This document shows, in pieces, positions 53,965-62,072 of a stretch of 64,000 nucleotides of DNA. A program made the translations under genes and the position numbers. Source of the stretch: CBDCNP01 sp965222425. Its GTDB lineage: Bacteria > Acidobacteriota > Vicinamibacteria > Marinacidobacterales > DATDRI01. The notes beneath the pieces were generated by a model. The model had not been told where the DNA came from, did no database searches, and was given only the letters and a program-made list of their open reading frames with translations. Position 1 is the first letter of the stretch; every line of letters begins with the position of its first letter. The stretch covers positions 496,001-560,000 of the forward strand of contig CBDCTW010000022.1 in assembly GCA_965222425.1 (NCBI GenBank), read 5' to 3'.

Positions 53965-55803
53965 ATGAACGACAAAGACAAGTTTCTGGGAATGGACCAC
54001 TCCATCACGAGGCGGGATTTTCTCCAGGGGGTTGCGTTGAGCATAGCCGCTTCCCGGTTGGGAAGCGCCCAAACCACACCACCGCCTTCCTACCCCCCGC
54101 TGCTTCATGGCTTGCGCGGACAAGACCCGGGCTCGACCGAGCTCGGCCACCGCATCCGCGACGCCAAGACCGAGATTCCGACCGATGTAGTAGATACCGG
54201 CGAACGCTACGACCTCATCGTGATAGGGGCGGGCCTCGCCGGCCTCTGCTCTGGCTACGTCTATCGCCGCGAGAGAAGCAGCGCGCACATTCTCCTTCTG
54301 GACAATCAGGACGACTTCGGAGGCCACGCCCGTCGCAACACGTTCGAATGGAATGGGACCACTCTGATAGCACCGGGAGGAACGTTCGCCCTCGAGAGCC
54401 CCGAGGATTCTCCGCGGGGAGCGAAGGAGATCATGGAAAGCCTCGAGATCGACCTCGAGGTCCTCGAAGGCTATCGAGATCGAGACTTCTTCAAGCGCTA
54501 TGGACTCTCGTATGCCGTTTTCTTCGACCCCAGGACTTACTCCGGAATTCAACCCACGTGGGTGAACCAGTTCTACGACATCCCCTACCTAGAATTTTTC
54601 CGCCGTTCGGGGATTCCCGAAGACGCGCAGCGCGAGCTCGTTAACCTTTACACGACGCGGAGAATGTACATTACGGGACGTGATCGCGAGGCGACCCTCG
54701 CCGGAACGACGTGGGAGCAGTTCATTCGCGAGGTCATGGGGCTGGGGGACAACGCGGTCCGATTCGCGAATCTCTACTCCACCGACCTCGTCGGGCTCGG
54801 TTGTGATGCGGTGTCGGCGCTCGACGGTTTCGAGATCGGCCCCGGCTTTTCCGGTATGGGAGGCCCAGGGTTCGTCGATAGGAATGGAATCCCGCGTTAC
54901 GGCTATCGGCCGGTGCACCGCTTCCCGGACGGCAATCACACCATCGCACGTCATTTGCTCAAGAAGATTCTTCCCGCGGCGGTCCCCGGAGAAGACACGA
55001 TGGAAGGCATCTTCAACAGTCGGGTCCGCTACGACCAGCTCGACCGGTCGGAGCATCGAGTGCGTGTTCGCTTACGCTCCTTGGCCATCCGGGTCGAGCA
55101 GATCGAAAACGGCCGCCGCGTCGCGGTCTACTACACACAGCCCGACGGCCGCGTGCAGCGCGTTACCGCCCGCGGTGTGATCGTCGCGGCCTGGGGAATG
55201 GCCGCAAAGCACATCGTGCCCGAGCTGCCGGCGGAACAGAAAAGTGCCGTCGAACAGTATCGGTATTGCTCGGCGCTCTACATCAATGTGCTGTTGCGAC
55301 ACTGGCGCCCCATCGCCGATATCGGGGCATTCCAAATGCAATGGCCGGACGGTTATTGCACCTGGATGCACGTCTCGGATCCGTTGCTGGTGGGCGACTA
55401 CCAACCGGAGTACCATCCGGACAAACCAACCGTCCTATCGATGTACAAGTACCTTTACACGCCGGGGCTCCCGCCCAGCGATCAGATGAAGCTCGGGCGC
55501 TATGAAATGGAGAGCAAGTCCTTCGGAGATTACGAGCGCGAGATACGATCCGAGCTGAATCATGCGCTCGGCCCGTGGGGCTTCGATGCGGCCAAGGACA
55601 TCCTAGCTATCACTGTCAATCGCTGGGGACACGGTTACAACTTTTTCCAACCGACACCCGGTGAGAAGCCGCCTTACGAGGTCGGCCGGCGTCGAGTGGG
55701 CCGGATCTCCTTCGCGGGCGCGGACGCGGGAGGAAGTCCCTGGACGCAGGCTGCCCTACAACAGGGGCGGCGAGCCGCCTACGAGCAGCTTAGCCGGGCC
55801 TGA
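53965..55803 (+). CDS. Tat-exported FAD-dependent oxidoreductase, spermidine-dehydrogenase-like
   Basis: 612 residues. A twin-arginine signal SITRRDFLQGVALSIAASRL, then the dinucleotide-binding fold DLIVIGAGLAGLCSGYVYRR, followed by LLLDNQDDFGGHARRNTFEW (flavin-contacting Asp/Gly-Gly-His). Later segments, GPGFSGMGGPGFVDRNGIPR, FPDGNHTIARHLLKKILPAA, and RISFAGADAGGSPWTQAALQ near the end with the second flavin-binding motif, follow the spermidine dehydrogenase/NAD(P)-binding amine oxidase group. It probably oxidises an amine or alcohol in the periplasm. The frame is intact. Start ATG 53965, with a second ATG at 53992 closer to the Tat motif. Confidence 0.88.
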   Translation: MNDKDKFLGMDHSITRRDFLQGVALSIAASRLGSAQTTPPPSYPPLLHGLRGQDPGSTELGHRIRDAKTEIPTDVVDTGERYDLIVIGAGLAGLCSGYVYRRERSSAHILLLDNQDDFGGHARRNTFEWNGTTLIAPGGTFALESPEDSPRGAKEIMESLEIDLEVLEGYRDRDFFKRYGLSYAVFFDPRTYSGIQPTWVNQFYDIPYLEFFRRSGIPEDAQRELVNLYTTRRMYITGRDREATLAGTTWEQFIREVMGLGDNAVRFANLYSTDLVGLGCDAVSALDGFEIGPGFSGMGGPGFVDRNGIPRYGYRPVHRFPDGNHTIARHLLKKILPAAVPGEDTMEGIFNSRVRYDQLDRSEHRVRVRLRSLAIRVEQIENGRRVAVYYTQPDGRVQRVTARGVIVAAWGMAAKHIVPELPAEQKSAVEQYRYCSALYINVLLRHWRPIADIGAFQMQWPDGYCTWMHVSDPLLVGDYQPEYHPDKPTVLSMYKYLYTPGLPPSDQMKLGRYEMESKSFGDYEREIRSELNHALGPWGFDAAKDILAITVNRWGHGYNFFQPTPGEKPPYEVGRRRVGRISFAGADAGGSPWTQAALQQGRRAAYEQLSRA

Positions 55804-55917
55804 GCGCTCGCCACTATTTTCGGGTTTCCTCTCGCGGCCGTCACTGTGCTGCCAATCAGTTTTGTAGCCGTGGTTGGATATTTTAAATGGCGCGAATCTA
55901 TTCCGCCTTGAGCCCGT

Positions 55918-56373
55918 TCAACTCGGGACGATCAGCTCAAGGAAAGGGAATACCTCGAAGTCCTTCTTGTTGAGGGTAGCGAGCTTCTTGACGCCGGCGG
56001 CCTCCATTGTGGCAGCGAGCGCGGTGTCGAGGAACCGCTTGCGGCCTAGGCGGAATCGTGTCATGAGGTCGATGGAACGGTGAAGCACGTCCTGGGTTGG
56101 TAGGAGCCGTGTCACTTCCTTAGCGTCCCAAATCGACCGACTCCACTCGAGGGCCTGCGCCATTGAGAGAGGGTTTTCGAAGCGGCGGGCGTCGGTGCAG
56201 ATGTGCTGGAGCTCTAGAAGAGTCTGCACCGTAACGCCGAGCTGGTTCCCGTTGTTGCGGACCTCATGTTCAAGAAGTCGACTCGACGCCGAGTGATGCG
56301 GCGCCCCCACCATCAGCCAGTTGACGAGCACGTCGGTGTCAACACCCACAATCTTGGAAATCATGGCAGTCAC
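55918..56373 (-). CDS. VapC-like PIN-domain ribonuclease toxin
   Basis: 151 residues. First acidic residues in KIVGVDTDVLVNWLMVGAPH, Glu in VQTLLELQHICTDARRFENP, and the last pair in FRLGRKRFLDTALAATMEAA, with VKKLATLNKKDFEVFPFLEL at the end, the complete PIN set. It cleaves RNA, in several relatives a tRNA. The GTG start at 56373 overlaps the antitoxin stop by GTGA; ATG 56364 is an alternative. Apparently intact. Confidence 0.85.
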   Translation of the reverse strand: MTAMISKIVGVDTDVLVNWLMVGAPHHSASSRLLEHEVRNNGNQLGVTVQTLLELQHICTDARRFENPLSMAQALEWSRSIWDAKEVTRLLPTQDVLHRSIDLMTRFRLGRKRFLDTALAATMEAAGVKKLATLNKKDFEVFPFLELIVPS

Positions 56374-56600
56374 GGCTCGAGCATCTCGTCTGCTACTTCC
56401 GACCGGGTCCAGGGCCGGAGCAATCGGCCGCTTTCGTGCCCCGGCCTGTCCAGCAACGAGGGCCTTCCCAATCGCTCGCGTTGGAGATATTCGTCCATCG
56501 ACTGGCGGATGAGCTCGGCCACCGGGCGGCCCCTCTCGGCGGCAAGCGATTTCATGTCTTGATAGGCCCTCTCGGAGAGATATACAGATATAGGTTTCAT
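56370..56600 (-). CDS. ribbon-helix-helix antitoxin for the PIN toxin
   Basis: 76 residues: MKPISVYLSERAYQDMKSLA gives the strand and first helix, AERGRPVAELIRQSMDEYLQ the second helix with the operator-fitting residues, then a toxin-binding tail rich in Arg, Ser and Pro. The frame extends to ATG 56624, but MKPISVYL is the family start. It is coupled to the PIN toxin by overlap. An AT-rich stretch with repeated ATATA words (56580-56625) upstream is the probable operator. Confidence 0.8.
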   Translation of the reverse strand: MKPISVYLSERAYQDMKSLAAERGRPVAELIRQSMDEYLQRERLGRPSLLDRPGHESGRLLRPWTRSEVADEMLEP

Positions 56601-56869
56601 ATATCGTTTATACACTGAAATCATATTGAGGATCGAATCGCCGGAGTCAACACGTCACTCCAGAATAAGGACGAGAAAACTGGCGGTTGGCCTCCCGCTT
56701 CGATTTTATCCGGCGAAAGGGAGCTCGGGTCAGGAAATTGAGGTCGACTCGACGCGGTTCCGTAGGCCGGTCAATGAGTTCTAGTGCGACGTCTTTACGA
56801 GGAGCGTGAGTGCAGCCCTTTGACTTTTCAACCTGTGCGGGGCTATGTTCACTTTCAAACGGCTGGCCA

Positions 56870-57040
56870 TGTCCCTCACTCTCGGCGCCAAACTGGGCCC
56901 CTACGAGATCCTCGCCGCTATCGGTGCGGGTGGAATGGGGGGGTCTACAAGGCCCTGGACACCAAGCTCGGCCGCGAAGTGGCCATCAAAGTCCTGCCGG
57001 AAGCCTTCGCACAAAATGAAAAACGCCTGGCGCGCGTATG
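56870..57040 (+). pseudogene. Ser/Thr protein kinase, N-terminal stub with homopolymer frameshift
   Basis: ATG 56869/56870 region reads MSLTLGAKLGPYEILAAIGA, GGMG, the glycine-rich loop of a PknB-type kinase. In a run of seven G (56937-56943) one base is missing: eight would continue GVYKALDTKLGREVAIKVLP in frame, with the ATP-binding Lys in AIKVLP. After EAFAQNEKRLAR, at about 57035, the similarity ends and the catalytic loop and the rest are absent. So only the first 60 residues of the kinase remain. Confidence 0.75.
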
Positions 57041-57215
57041 GTAGCCGCACGTTCTTCGTCACCAATCCCGCGGGCAGGATGATTGAGAGGTTGACGCGGT
57101 TTTCCCAAGAATGGGGTCCGAACGCCGAGCTTCATGGATTGAGCCACTGATTTCCTGTTTTTCTAATCCCGATGTTTTGGGAAGGCCTTTCTCCGCTCAG
57201 TTTTTCGCTACTCCT

Positions 57216-57452
57216 TCAAGCGGGGACACACGTGATACGAGCGCGCGCGAGGATTCCTGCGCGGTAGACGGGAGGATGGTCGTCTCGGTGCGTGAGCAGG
57301 CTCGGAGATGCCGCCAAGGGCACCCATTGGGAGTGAAAACGACATCCCTCGATGGCCGAGATTCTTCCCCACTCGACCGCCAGCGCCTCGGCACGAGGGT
57401 TCGTCACATCCTGCGTGAGCAGAGTGCCATTGACGAAGATGGCGTCGGTCAT
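57216..57452 (-). pseudogene. amidohydrolase, N-terminal stub
   Basis: MTDAIFVNGTLLTQDVTNPR then AEALAVEWGRISAIEG is the usual start of a YtcJ-like or imidazolonepropionase-like amidohydrolase (strand NGxLLT, then AEALAVxxGRIxAI). After the Gly at about 57345 the frame enters unrelated sequence. Its ATG overlaps the stop of the gabT gene (ATGA at 57449-57452), so it was the next gene of that operon before being deleted. Confidence 0.65.
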
Positions 57453-58789
57453 GATTCGTCGATGTGCTCCTGGATGGCCGTCTCCAAGATAGAGAGTCCT
57501 TCCGCCAGTTGCTCATCGGTAATGGTCAGGGGAGGCATGAAGCGGATGCAATTGCTGTGAAGGCCGGCGCGGATCACGATGAGGCCTTTTGAGACCGCGC
57601 GGCGAATGATCTGGAGTGTCTCCTCGCGAGCCGGCTCTTTGGTCGTGCGATCTTTGACGAGCTCGATGAGCATCATGGGGCCCAGTCCGCGAACATCGCC
57701 GATCAACGGGAACCTCTCTTTCCAGCCGAGAAGCGTTTCTCGCAGCATCGGTCCAATCGCCTCCGCCCGCTTCAGAAACGAGGGCTCCCGAATCGTGTTC
57801 ACAGCCTCGATCGCCGCCACGCACGCAAGAGGATTCCCGCCGTAGGTTCCACCGAGCCCACCCCGGTGGGGAGCATCCATGATCGCGGCGCGGCCGGTTA
57901 CCGCTGAGATGGGCATCCCCGCGCCCAAAGACTTCGCGGTGGTCACGAGATCGGGCACGATCCCGTAGTGCTCGATGGCGAAGAGCTTGCCGGTACGTCC
58001 CATTCCGGACTGTATCTCGTCGGCGATCATCACCATCCCGTGCTCATCGCAGATACTCCGAATCTTCTCGAGAAAGGCCGCCGGCATCGGCACGAAACCG
58101 GCCTCCCCCTGAATGGGCTCGATAATGATGGCCGCCACCGCGCTGGGTGCTACCTGGGCCACCAGCGCGTTGTCCAGTTGTTGACAGCACAAATCTACAT
58201 ATTGGTCTTCGCTTAGCCCGGCCGGCCTTCGGTAGCTATACGGAGCGGGCACCCGGTAGATCTCCGGCGCGAAGGGGCCGAACCCTTTCTTGAATAGCTC
58301 GTACCTGCTGGTGAGGCTCATCGTTAGGAGCGTCCGTCCGTGAAACGCCCCCTCGAACGTGATCACCGCGGGGCGGCCAGTGTAGGAACGCGCAATCTTG
58401 ATCGCGTTCTCGACCGCCTCCGCACCGCTGGTTCCGAGAACCGTCTTCTTCTCGAAATCTCCGGGCGTGATCTCGTTCAGAAGCTCCGCCAACTGAATGT
58501 ACGGCTCCTGGGTCGCCACCAAGTCGCACGCGAAAAGGAATTTGTCCAATTGCGAGCGAATGGCGTCTTGAATAGCAGGTGGAGCGTGCCCGACCGCGAG
58601 AGTCCCGATCCCTCCGGCGAAGTCCATGAGCGTGTTCCCATCGACGTCGCGTACTAGGACTCCCGCCGCCCGTTCTACGACCACGTCGGTCGCCCTAGCC
58701 TGGGCCGCGGAAACGGCGCGGTCCCGGCGCTCGAGAATCTCGCGGCCCTTGGGCCCCGGAATTTCCGTCTTCAGTTCAACAGATTTCAT
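57449..58789 (-). CDS. gabT: 4-aminobutyrate/omega-amino-acid aminotransferase, class III
   Basis: 446 residues. Class III PLP aminotransferase: LMDFAGGIGTLAVGHAPPAI, LGTSGAEAVENAIKIARSYT (phosphate site), ITFEGAFHGRTLLTMSLTSR, EPIQGEAGFVPMPAAFLEKI, MVMIADEIQSGMGRTGKLFA (Asp contacting the pyridine N), Schiff-base Lys in PDLVTTAKSLGAGMPISAVT, GGTYGGNPLACVAAIEAVNT. The start MKSVELKTEIPGPKGREILE is typical of GabT. It converts GABA or a similar amine to the semialdehyde. Its expected partner, an aldehyde dehydrogenase, is only a remnant next to it (58817-59093), so the semialdehyde must be handled elsewhere. Confidence 0.93.
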   Translation of the reverse strand: MKSVELKTEIPGPKGREILERRDRAVSAAQARATDVVVERAAGVLVRDVDGNTLMDFAGGIGTLAVGHAPPAIQDAIRSQLDKFLFACDLVATQEPYIQLAELLNEITPGDFEKKTVLGTSGAEAVENAIKIARSYTGRPAVITFEGAFHGRTLLTMSLTSRYELFKKGFGPFAPEIYRVPAPYSYRRPAGLSEDQYVDLCCQQLDNALVAQVAPSAVAAIIIEPIQGEAGFVPMPAAFLEKIRSICDEHGMVMIADEIQSGMGRTGKLFAIEHYGIVPDLVTTAKSLGAGMPISAVTGRAAIMDAPHRGGLGGTYGGNPLACVAAIEAVNTIREPSFLKRAEAIGPMLRETLLGWKERFPLIGDVRGLGPMMLIELVKDRTTKEPAREETLQIIRRAVSKGLIVIRAGLHSNCIRFMPPLTITDEQLAEGLSILETAIQEHIDES

Positions 58790-58816
58790 CGGACTCCTCT
58801 CTGGCGTGGAGAATGA

Positions 58817-59093
58817 CTAGGACTTCTTTAGAGAGCTCCAGTCGTAAGGGAACCAGTTTGGCATGCGGCGGATCCTGTAGTCCAGGTGAATGTGTTTGGT
58901 ATCGCGGAACCCTTCGAGACCCTCGATACCGAGCTCCCATCCCATCCCTGAAAGGCGCATGCCCCCAACGGCCCGCATCATTATCGGTCAGGGGATCGTT
59001 GATCCAAAACGTACCGGCGCGGATGTTGGCGGCGGCGGTCATGGCGTATTCGAGGTTATTGGTATAGATGCTGGCACCTAGGTATGGTAATGA
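58817..59093 (-). pseudogene. aldehyde dehydrogenase, C-terminal remnant with frameshift
   Basis: LPYLGASIYTNNLEYAMTAA, ANIRAGTFWINDPLTDNDAG is the late part of an ALDH; one base is missing near 58965, after which the next frame gives MRLSGMGWELGIEGLEGFRD, TKHIHLDYRIRRMPNWFPYD and WSSLKKS to a TAG at 58817-58819. The first 350 or so residues, with catalytic Cys and Glu, are missing. The end resembles betaine-aldehyde-type ALDHs. The fragment abuts the end of the glycosylase gene, so a deletion joined them at about 59090. Confidence 0.82.
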
Positions 59094-59982
59094 TCCGCTA
59101 GCTCGACCCAGAGAGCCAACCCTCGGTACCGACCGAAGCGCTCGTAGTATCGCTCGATCGACTTGTCGGGGGCGCGCCGACCGCGCCGATGCCGCTCGGC
59201 GAACATTTTTCGGCACGCCGTATCGAGTGCCAGGCGATCATAGGATCCCAGTAGCAACCCCAACCCCGTCGCGGCGTAAGGACCGACGCCGAGCAACGTG
59301 CGCAGGCGTCGATGGAGCTCCTCGCCGTCCAGCCGCTCGGTTCGCAACGACTCTAGGTCGAGCTTGCCCGACGCAACGTCCTTGGCGATCTTGTACAGGT
59401 AAGCCGAGCGGTAACCGGCGCGTACGTTGCGATCGAAAGAGGCCGCGGTATCTGCGACGATTGTTTCGGGCCTGGGGAAACTTCGGCCGGCGACAGAATC
59501 GGAAGCGCCATAAGTTTCGACCAAGCGTTTGACCATCGCGGTGGTCTGGCTCCAGGTGCAGTTCGTCGTGCAGATCATCTTGACGACGTCTTCGAATACG
59601 GTGGGAGCTCTCAGCATTCTCCCCGCACCATTCCGCCGGGCCCAACGTAGAGGTGGTTCCACGGAGAGTGCACGGTAGAACGGCGATAGATCCTCGTCGA
59701 ACCGGAGGGCGCTTGCGATCTGCCTTCGGGCTTCGGCCAGCGCTTTGGAATCGAGCTTGGCCGACGACTCCAATCGCGCTACGAGCTTTCCGCGATTGTT
59801 CGGCCGTCTGAGCGACACACGGGCCACCCGGTGCCCCGGAAGCTCCAAAACACCGTCGAGCTTCTGTTCATCCTCGTCCACCGAGAACGGGGCGAGGATG
59901 CACCAACCGTGACTACAAACGGTGTTCCAGAAATGGAAATTCGAGGTGGCGTGTTGAAAGAGAGCCGGCTCACTCGCCCCAT
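59078..59982 (-). pseudogene. HhH-GPD DNA glycosylase-like protein, probable frameshift near its start
   Basis: A base-excision-repair-like protein of the AlkA/OGG fold. RWARRNGAGRMLRAPTVFED, VVKMICTTNCTWSQTTAMVK, RLVETYG, then the helix-hairpin-helix LHRRLRTLLGVGPYAATGLG and the Asp region YDRLALDTACRKMFAERH. The best start is ATG 59982 (MGRVSRLSFNTPP) but it is in another frame from FHFWNTVCSHGWCILAPFSV, so one base near 59940 must be in error or mutated. The large open frame from 60208 to 59078 would include the divergent peptidase start and I do not support it. The last residues (ALWVELADHYHT) end at the ALDH junction, so a few C-terminal residues may also be altered. Confidence 0.65.
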
Positions 59983-60050
59983 GGCGGTTTATGCTAGCAT
60001 TAACAAGACATCCCCCGGAGAAAAAAAGGATCTCCAAGGAGAGGAAAAAC

Positions 60051-61535
60051 GTGACACGTCTCGTGGTTTCGGTCTTTCTTACCCTTAGCTTTTGCTCCTT
60101 ACCTGCCGTCGCCGGTGAGCTGCAAGAAGATCTGCGTGCTCGGCGAGCACGGGTCATGAAGCAGCTAGGCCCACAATCCATGCTCGTTCTATGGAGCTCC
60201 GACCTCAAGACCTACTCGAACGACACCGAGTACGAGTTCCGGCAGGACAGCAACCTTTATTACCTGACCGCCATGGAGCAAGACGAGACCATTCTCGTGC
60301 TCATGCCCGGCAACGAGACGCGAAAGGAGATCCTTTTCATCAAGAAGAAAGATCCGGAGAGAGAACATTGGGAAGGTCACATCATGAGCAAGAAGGATGC
60401 GACTGCGCACACGGGCATCGAGACTGTGTACTTGGCCGATCGTTCCGATGCCTTTGTGAGCGCCATGTTGACGGGTCGGCCGTTCGACGTGCCGCGCTAT
60501 CGCACCTCCACCGAATACAGCGCCTTCTTCGAGGCCTTGGCCGATAACCGCGGTCGGGTGGCACTCGTCCTCACGGAGCTACCCGATCTCGAAGGTGAAC
60601 TGTCTTATCCCCTGCGGTTCGCTCAGCAGATCCGCGAGCGTTATTTCGGCCTAGAAGTCCAAAACGCGACGGACATCATTCACAAACTGAGACAGATCAA
60701 GACCCCTCACGAACAGAAGTTACTGCGACGAAGCGGCGCGATAGCGAGTGAGGGTCACTTGGCCGGCATGCGCGCCGCCGTCTCAGCGCAGTACGAGTAC
60801 GAGGTCGAGGCGGTGATCGAAGCAACCTACATGCGCTTGGGAGCCTACGGATCGAGCTATCCGGCGATCGTCGCGAGTGGACCCAACGCCACCATCCTTC
60901 ACTACTCGACCTCGCGCCGCAAAATGGAACCGGGGGATCTCCTACTCGTGGACTCCGCGGCGAACTATCAGTATCAAACGGTAGACGTCACTCGCACGTA
61001 TCCAGTAAGCGGGACGTTCGACCCGTTGCAAGAAGACATTTACCGCACCGTCCTTGCCGCGCAAGATGCGGGGATGGAAGCAGCGGTGGCGGGGAGCACG
61101 CTCGACGACGTTCACCTAGCCACCGTCGAGGTCGTGAAGAGAGGCTTGTTGAATCTCGGCCTCATTACCGACACTTCCGGAGATCAGTATCGAACCTGGT
61201 ACACCCACGGCGCCTGTCACTGGATCGGCATGGACGTGCACGATGTCGGCGAGCGAGACCGACCGCTCGAGCCTGGCATGGCCTTCGTCATCGAGCCCGG
61301 CATCTATATCCGGGAAGGAGCGCTCGATCACCTACCAGACGACTCCGAGAATGCCGCCTTCATCGAAACAGTCCGGCCCGCCTACGAAAAGTACAAGAAC
61401 ATCGGCGTGCGTATCGAGGACTCTTTCCTCCTCACCGACTCTGGACTCGAGCGCCTTTCCGAAACGGTTCCCCGCACCATCGACGCTATCGAGCAGCATA
61501 TGAGCTCCGGCTCGACGACCAGTGGATCTCAGTAA
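60051..61535 (+). CDS. Xaa-Pro aminopeptidase, exported M24B peptidase
   Basis: 494 residues. A GTG start at 60051 behind AAGGAGAGG opens a signal peptide (TRLVVSVFLTLSFCSLPAVA). The N-terminal creatinase-type domain is followed by the pita-bread catalytic domain with metal ligands: Asp pair in LLLVDSAANYQYQTVDVTRT, His in CHWIGMDVHDVGERDRPLEP, Glu in GMAFVIEPGIYIREGAL, Glu in VRIEDSFLLTDSGLERLSET. The proton-relay His in TWYTHGACHWIGMD is present. It cuts the N-terminal residue from peptides with Pro second. It is intact and divergent from the glycosylase gene. The longer frame from 59991 is not preferred. Confidence 0.93.
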   Translation: MTRLVVSVFLTLSFCSLPAVAGELQEDLRARRARVMKQLGPQSMLVLWSSDLKTYSNDTEYEFRQDSNLYYLTAMEQDETILVLMPGNETRKEILFIKKKDPEREHWEGHIMSKKDATAHTGIETVYLADRSDAFVSAMLTGRPFDVPRYRTSTEYSAFFEALADNRGRVALVLTELPDLEGELSYPLRFAQQIRERYFGLEVQNATDIIHKLRQIKTPHEQKLLRRSGAIASEGHLAGMRAAVSAQYEYEVEAVIEATYMRLGAYGSSYPAIVASGPNATILHYSTSRRKMEPGDLLLVDSAANYQYQTVDVTRTYPVSGTFDPLQEDIYRTVLAAQDAGMEAAVAGSTLDDVHLATVEVVKRGLLNLGLITDTSGDQYRTWYTHGACHWIGMDVHDVGERDRPLEPGMAFVIEPGIYIREGALDHLPDDSENAAFIETVRPAYEKYKNIGVRIEDSFLLTDSGLERLSETVPRTIDAIEQHMSSGSTTSGSQ

Positions 61536-62021
61536 GGTCTCTCCGGGGGCTCCCTCTCTTCACGTGGTGCTCCTCGAACCCGAGATTCACTGGAATACGG
61601 GAAACGCCGGACGAAGCTGTCTCGCATTTGGCGCCCAACTCCACTTGATCGAACCGCTCGGTTTTTCATTGGGCGAGAAAGAAGTGCGCAGGGCGGGGCT
61701 GGACTATTGGCCGCGCGTCAAACCGCGAGTGTGGCCGAGCTGGGCATCGTTCGAGTCGCAACTCACCGAATTTGGAGAGCCCTACTTCGTCAGCCCAGAA
61801 GCGCCGCGGCGAATCCACGATGTACGCTTCCCTCGAAAGGCCGTCTTGGTATTCGGCCGAGAAAGCAGTGTCTTCCCGCTGCGGTGCGCGAGGCCTACCG
61901 AGACCGACTGATCTCCATCCCTATGCTCAATTCGGAAATCCGGTCCTTGAATGTGTCCACCTGCGTAGGCATCACGCTCTACGAAGTTCTACGGCAGACA
62001 CAACGCGCCTCGGGGTCTTGA
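61522..62021 (+). pseudogene. trmL: tRNA (cytidine/uridine-34-2'-O)-methyltransferase, frameshifted
   Basis: A SPOUT methyltransferase of the TrmL group, which 2'-O-methylates the wobble base of some leucine tRNAs. The first frame gives HVVLLEPEIHWNTGNAGRSC, LHLIEPLGFSLGEKEVRRAG, LDYWPRVKPRVWPSWASFES and AVLVFGRESS, then goes wrong (VFPLRCARPTETD). The other frame continues LPAAVREAYRDRLISIPMLN and SEIRSLNVSTCVGITLYEVL, the knot with the cofactor site, to 62021. One base near 61870-61880 restores it. GTG start at 61522 overlaps the end of the peptidase gene. Confidence 0.87.
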
Positions 62022-62046
62022 ATTCCAACAACGTTTGTTGGAATTC
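62020..62046. promoter_or_regulatory. perfect 12-bp palindrome, probable repressor operator overlapping the -35 of the mutase promoter
   Basis: GAATTCCAACAA-CGT-TTGTTGGAATTC, arms of 12 bp with no mismatch. It is immediately upstream of the mutase gene. A TTGTTG (62035-62040) in its right arm, 18 bp from TAGCAT (62059-62064) which has an extended TGn before it, makes a reasonable sigma-70 promoter, so a repressor here would block it. Palindromes of this length and spacing are typical TetR-type operators. It also touches the stop of the trmL pseudogene. Confidence 0.65.
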
Positions 62047-62072
62047 GAAGTGGTGTGCTAGCATCGATTTTC

